Assembly: GCF_036785885.1 (NCBI RefSeq)
Contig: NC_092329.1
Coordinates: 4,588,001-4,652,000 of the forward strand
Direction of reading: 5' to 3'
Length of the DNA stretch: 64,000 nucleotides
Source: Coffea arabica
Lineage: Eukaryota; Streptophyta; Magnoliopsida; Gentianales; Rubiaceae
Part shown: piece after piece, positions 62,853 to 64,000 of the stretch
Layout: the number at the start of each line of letters is the position of its first letter
How positions within the stretch are numbered: the stretch's first letter is position 1
Program-made: the position numbers and the translations under genes
Notes under the pieces: generated by a model
Seen by the model: the letters and a program-made list of their open reading frames with translations, nothing else
Told to the model about the DNA's origin: nothing
The model's database searches: none

Positions 62853-64000
62853 TCATAACTTCACAGATGATTTTTGTGAGACAAGAACCTCAAGTGTCAT
62901 CGGGCAACATGAGAGCCAAGAGATAAAATCCTTGACTAAGTAATTGGATCTCCCAGAAACCAAAACATCCACAAGCATTGGGACATTAGCAAGCACTAGA
63001 GTTTCTGCTTTAGTAATTTTAAGTGAGATAAGGTTCGTATCACAAAAAGTGAGGGTTTCTAAATGGAAACGGAAGGTCATCTCCAAATTCTTCAATGCTG
63101 AGACATGAAGACTTGTCAAAACTTGAGAGCCATGCACTTGTAGACGCTCGAGAAATGGGCTCCCGTGCATGGTTCAAAGTCGCGGTCGCGGTCTGAACCG
63201 TTCCACATCGGTCTCGACATATCGATCGCGGTCTCGGCAAGACGTGAATTTTTGAAATATTTAATATGCTAAAAATTGTAAAATATATGATAAACAAAAA
63301 TAATTAAAAAATTAGTAAAAATCATAAAAATTCGAGTTGACTCGAGATGATTCGGAATGATTCGGTGTGATTCGGCCGTTTTAACCCTTCACGGCAACAT
63401 CTCGACGAGTTGAGTATCTTGGTATCGTGTCGTCACGGTCTCAGCCGAGTCTTCGAACCATGCTCCCGTGCAAGAAGAATTCAAGAACTTCCCTAGTCAC
63501 ATAAACATTAATCAATTTCAGTGTTCTGAGTGGCTTAAAATCAACCACTTCATGAGGGTGACTGCTCAGGCCGAGGGATCCAAGCCAAAACGTATAACCA
63601 TTTGTGGGAACACATAAATTCTCGCCGTTCTCTAACAAGTTCAATTCTAGCCTTTGCTCTCTCCTTTCAAGTGCATCCTGAATCCATTTGTCAATCTCAA
63701 CTTGAGAAGACTTGTCCAAATTTAAAAAAAAAAAAAAAAAACCCTAAATTCATCCAGTGTCAAGGCTTTGGATGGTTGCAGTACATTGTCTACCCATTAA
63801 ACATACTTGCACCTTTCCCTTTCGCGGAACCTGCTATGGTTTGATGTATCAGCTAGGGCTGTCAACTTGTCTAACACTACAGAAGCATCAAAATCAAGCC
63901 AAGGAACGCGCATCCACAGATCTATCCAACGTTTTGAGAGAATACTCGTTCTAGCAGCTTCTTTAAGTGTCAGGAAAGACGGGATGCGAACAAGAACTTC
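62853..64000 (-). pseudogene. F-box/LRR (FBD-type) pseudogene, disrupted, cut by the window edge
   Basis: On the minus strand from 64000 the frame starts inside an F-box ([20 protein letters not shown], then [12 protein letters not shown]). F-box proteins recruit substrates to SCF ubiquitin ligases. The frame meets TAA at about 63793-63791, where homologues read Val-Asn-Trp (here V-stop-W-V-D-N). It then enters an 18-T run (63724-63741) that shifts the frame. It resumes as LDKSSQVEIDKWIQ and an LRR-like region (FKPLRTLKLINVYVTREVLE). A MITE at 63170-63461 interrupts it after FFLHGS, and it continues as PFLERLQVHGS to a stop at 62853. Three independent lesions make function very unlikely. The N-terminus lies beyond 64000. 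Confidence 0.85.
63170..63461. mobile_element. MULE-type MITE inside the F-box/LRR pseudogene
   Basis: A 292-bp insert with ends ATGGTTCAAAG (left) and ATGGTTCGAAG (minus-strand right) is flanked by GCTCCCGTGC(A) at 63159-63169 and 63462-63472. The duplication is 10 or 11 bp depending on how a shared A is assigned. The ends are GC-rich (CGCGGTC words) and the middle AT-rich. Duplication size favours a Mutator-like element. Confidence 0.82.

Overview
The window looks like nuclear chromosomal DNA from a eudicot plant. It is AT-rich, the genes have many GT-AG introns, and the proteins are plant-specific (three-finger ZAT factor, ABF/AREB bZIP, DCL chloroplast protein, GLR channel). The protein flavour and the repeat types suggest an asterid, possibly a Gentianales-like species, but the sequence alone does not prove this. 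I rebuilt exon structures by hand from frame continuity and splice sites. All seven complete gene models stay in frame from start to stop.

Layout. 1.8-9.0 kb (+): a 15-exon, 1010-residue multi-pass membrane protein with a central calcineurin-like phosphoesterase domain. 11.5-13.7 kb: a 2.2-kb element with MULE-type ends and a perfect 9-bp target duplication, ending about 200 bp before 13.9-15.0 kb (+), an intronless ZAT2/ZAT3-type C2H2 repressor. 16.5-18.6 kb (-): a five-exon type II membrane sulfotransferase-like protein. 19-28.6 kb: a gene-free block dense in small transposons (two SINE-like insertions, two hAT-type MITEs, a Stowaway MITE, a diverged dispersed repeat). 28.8-32.0 kb (+): squalene epoxidase, seven exons. 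33.2-38.4 kb (+): THO complex subunit 5, nine exons. 39.6-42.7 kb (-): an ABF/AREB bZIP factor with an inferred 5'UTR intron and an upstream ABRE/G-box. 43.6-52.5 kb: gene-poor, with a fold-back MITE, a hAT-like MITE, tandem duplications and tiny poly-T insertions. 52.6-55.4 kb (-): a DCL-family chloroplast protein. 55.8-56.2 kb: a dimeric retroposon with a 16-bp target duplication. 58.0-62.3 kb (+): a plant glutamate receptor-like channel. 62.9-64.0 kb (-): an F-box/LRR pseudogene with an in-frame stop, a homopolymer frameshift and a MITE in its coding region; it runs off the right edge.

The genes are functionally unrelated neighbours (sterol synthesis, mRNA export, ABA transcription, plastid RNA processing, ion channel, sulfation), as is normal for plant chromosomes. 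I found no operon-like or cluster-like system. The most interesting material is structural: insertions whose target duplications can be read directly, and an F-box gene whose pre-insertion frame can be recovered.
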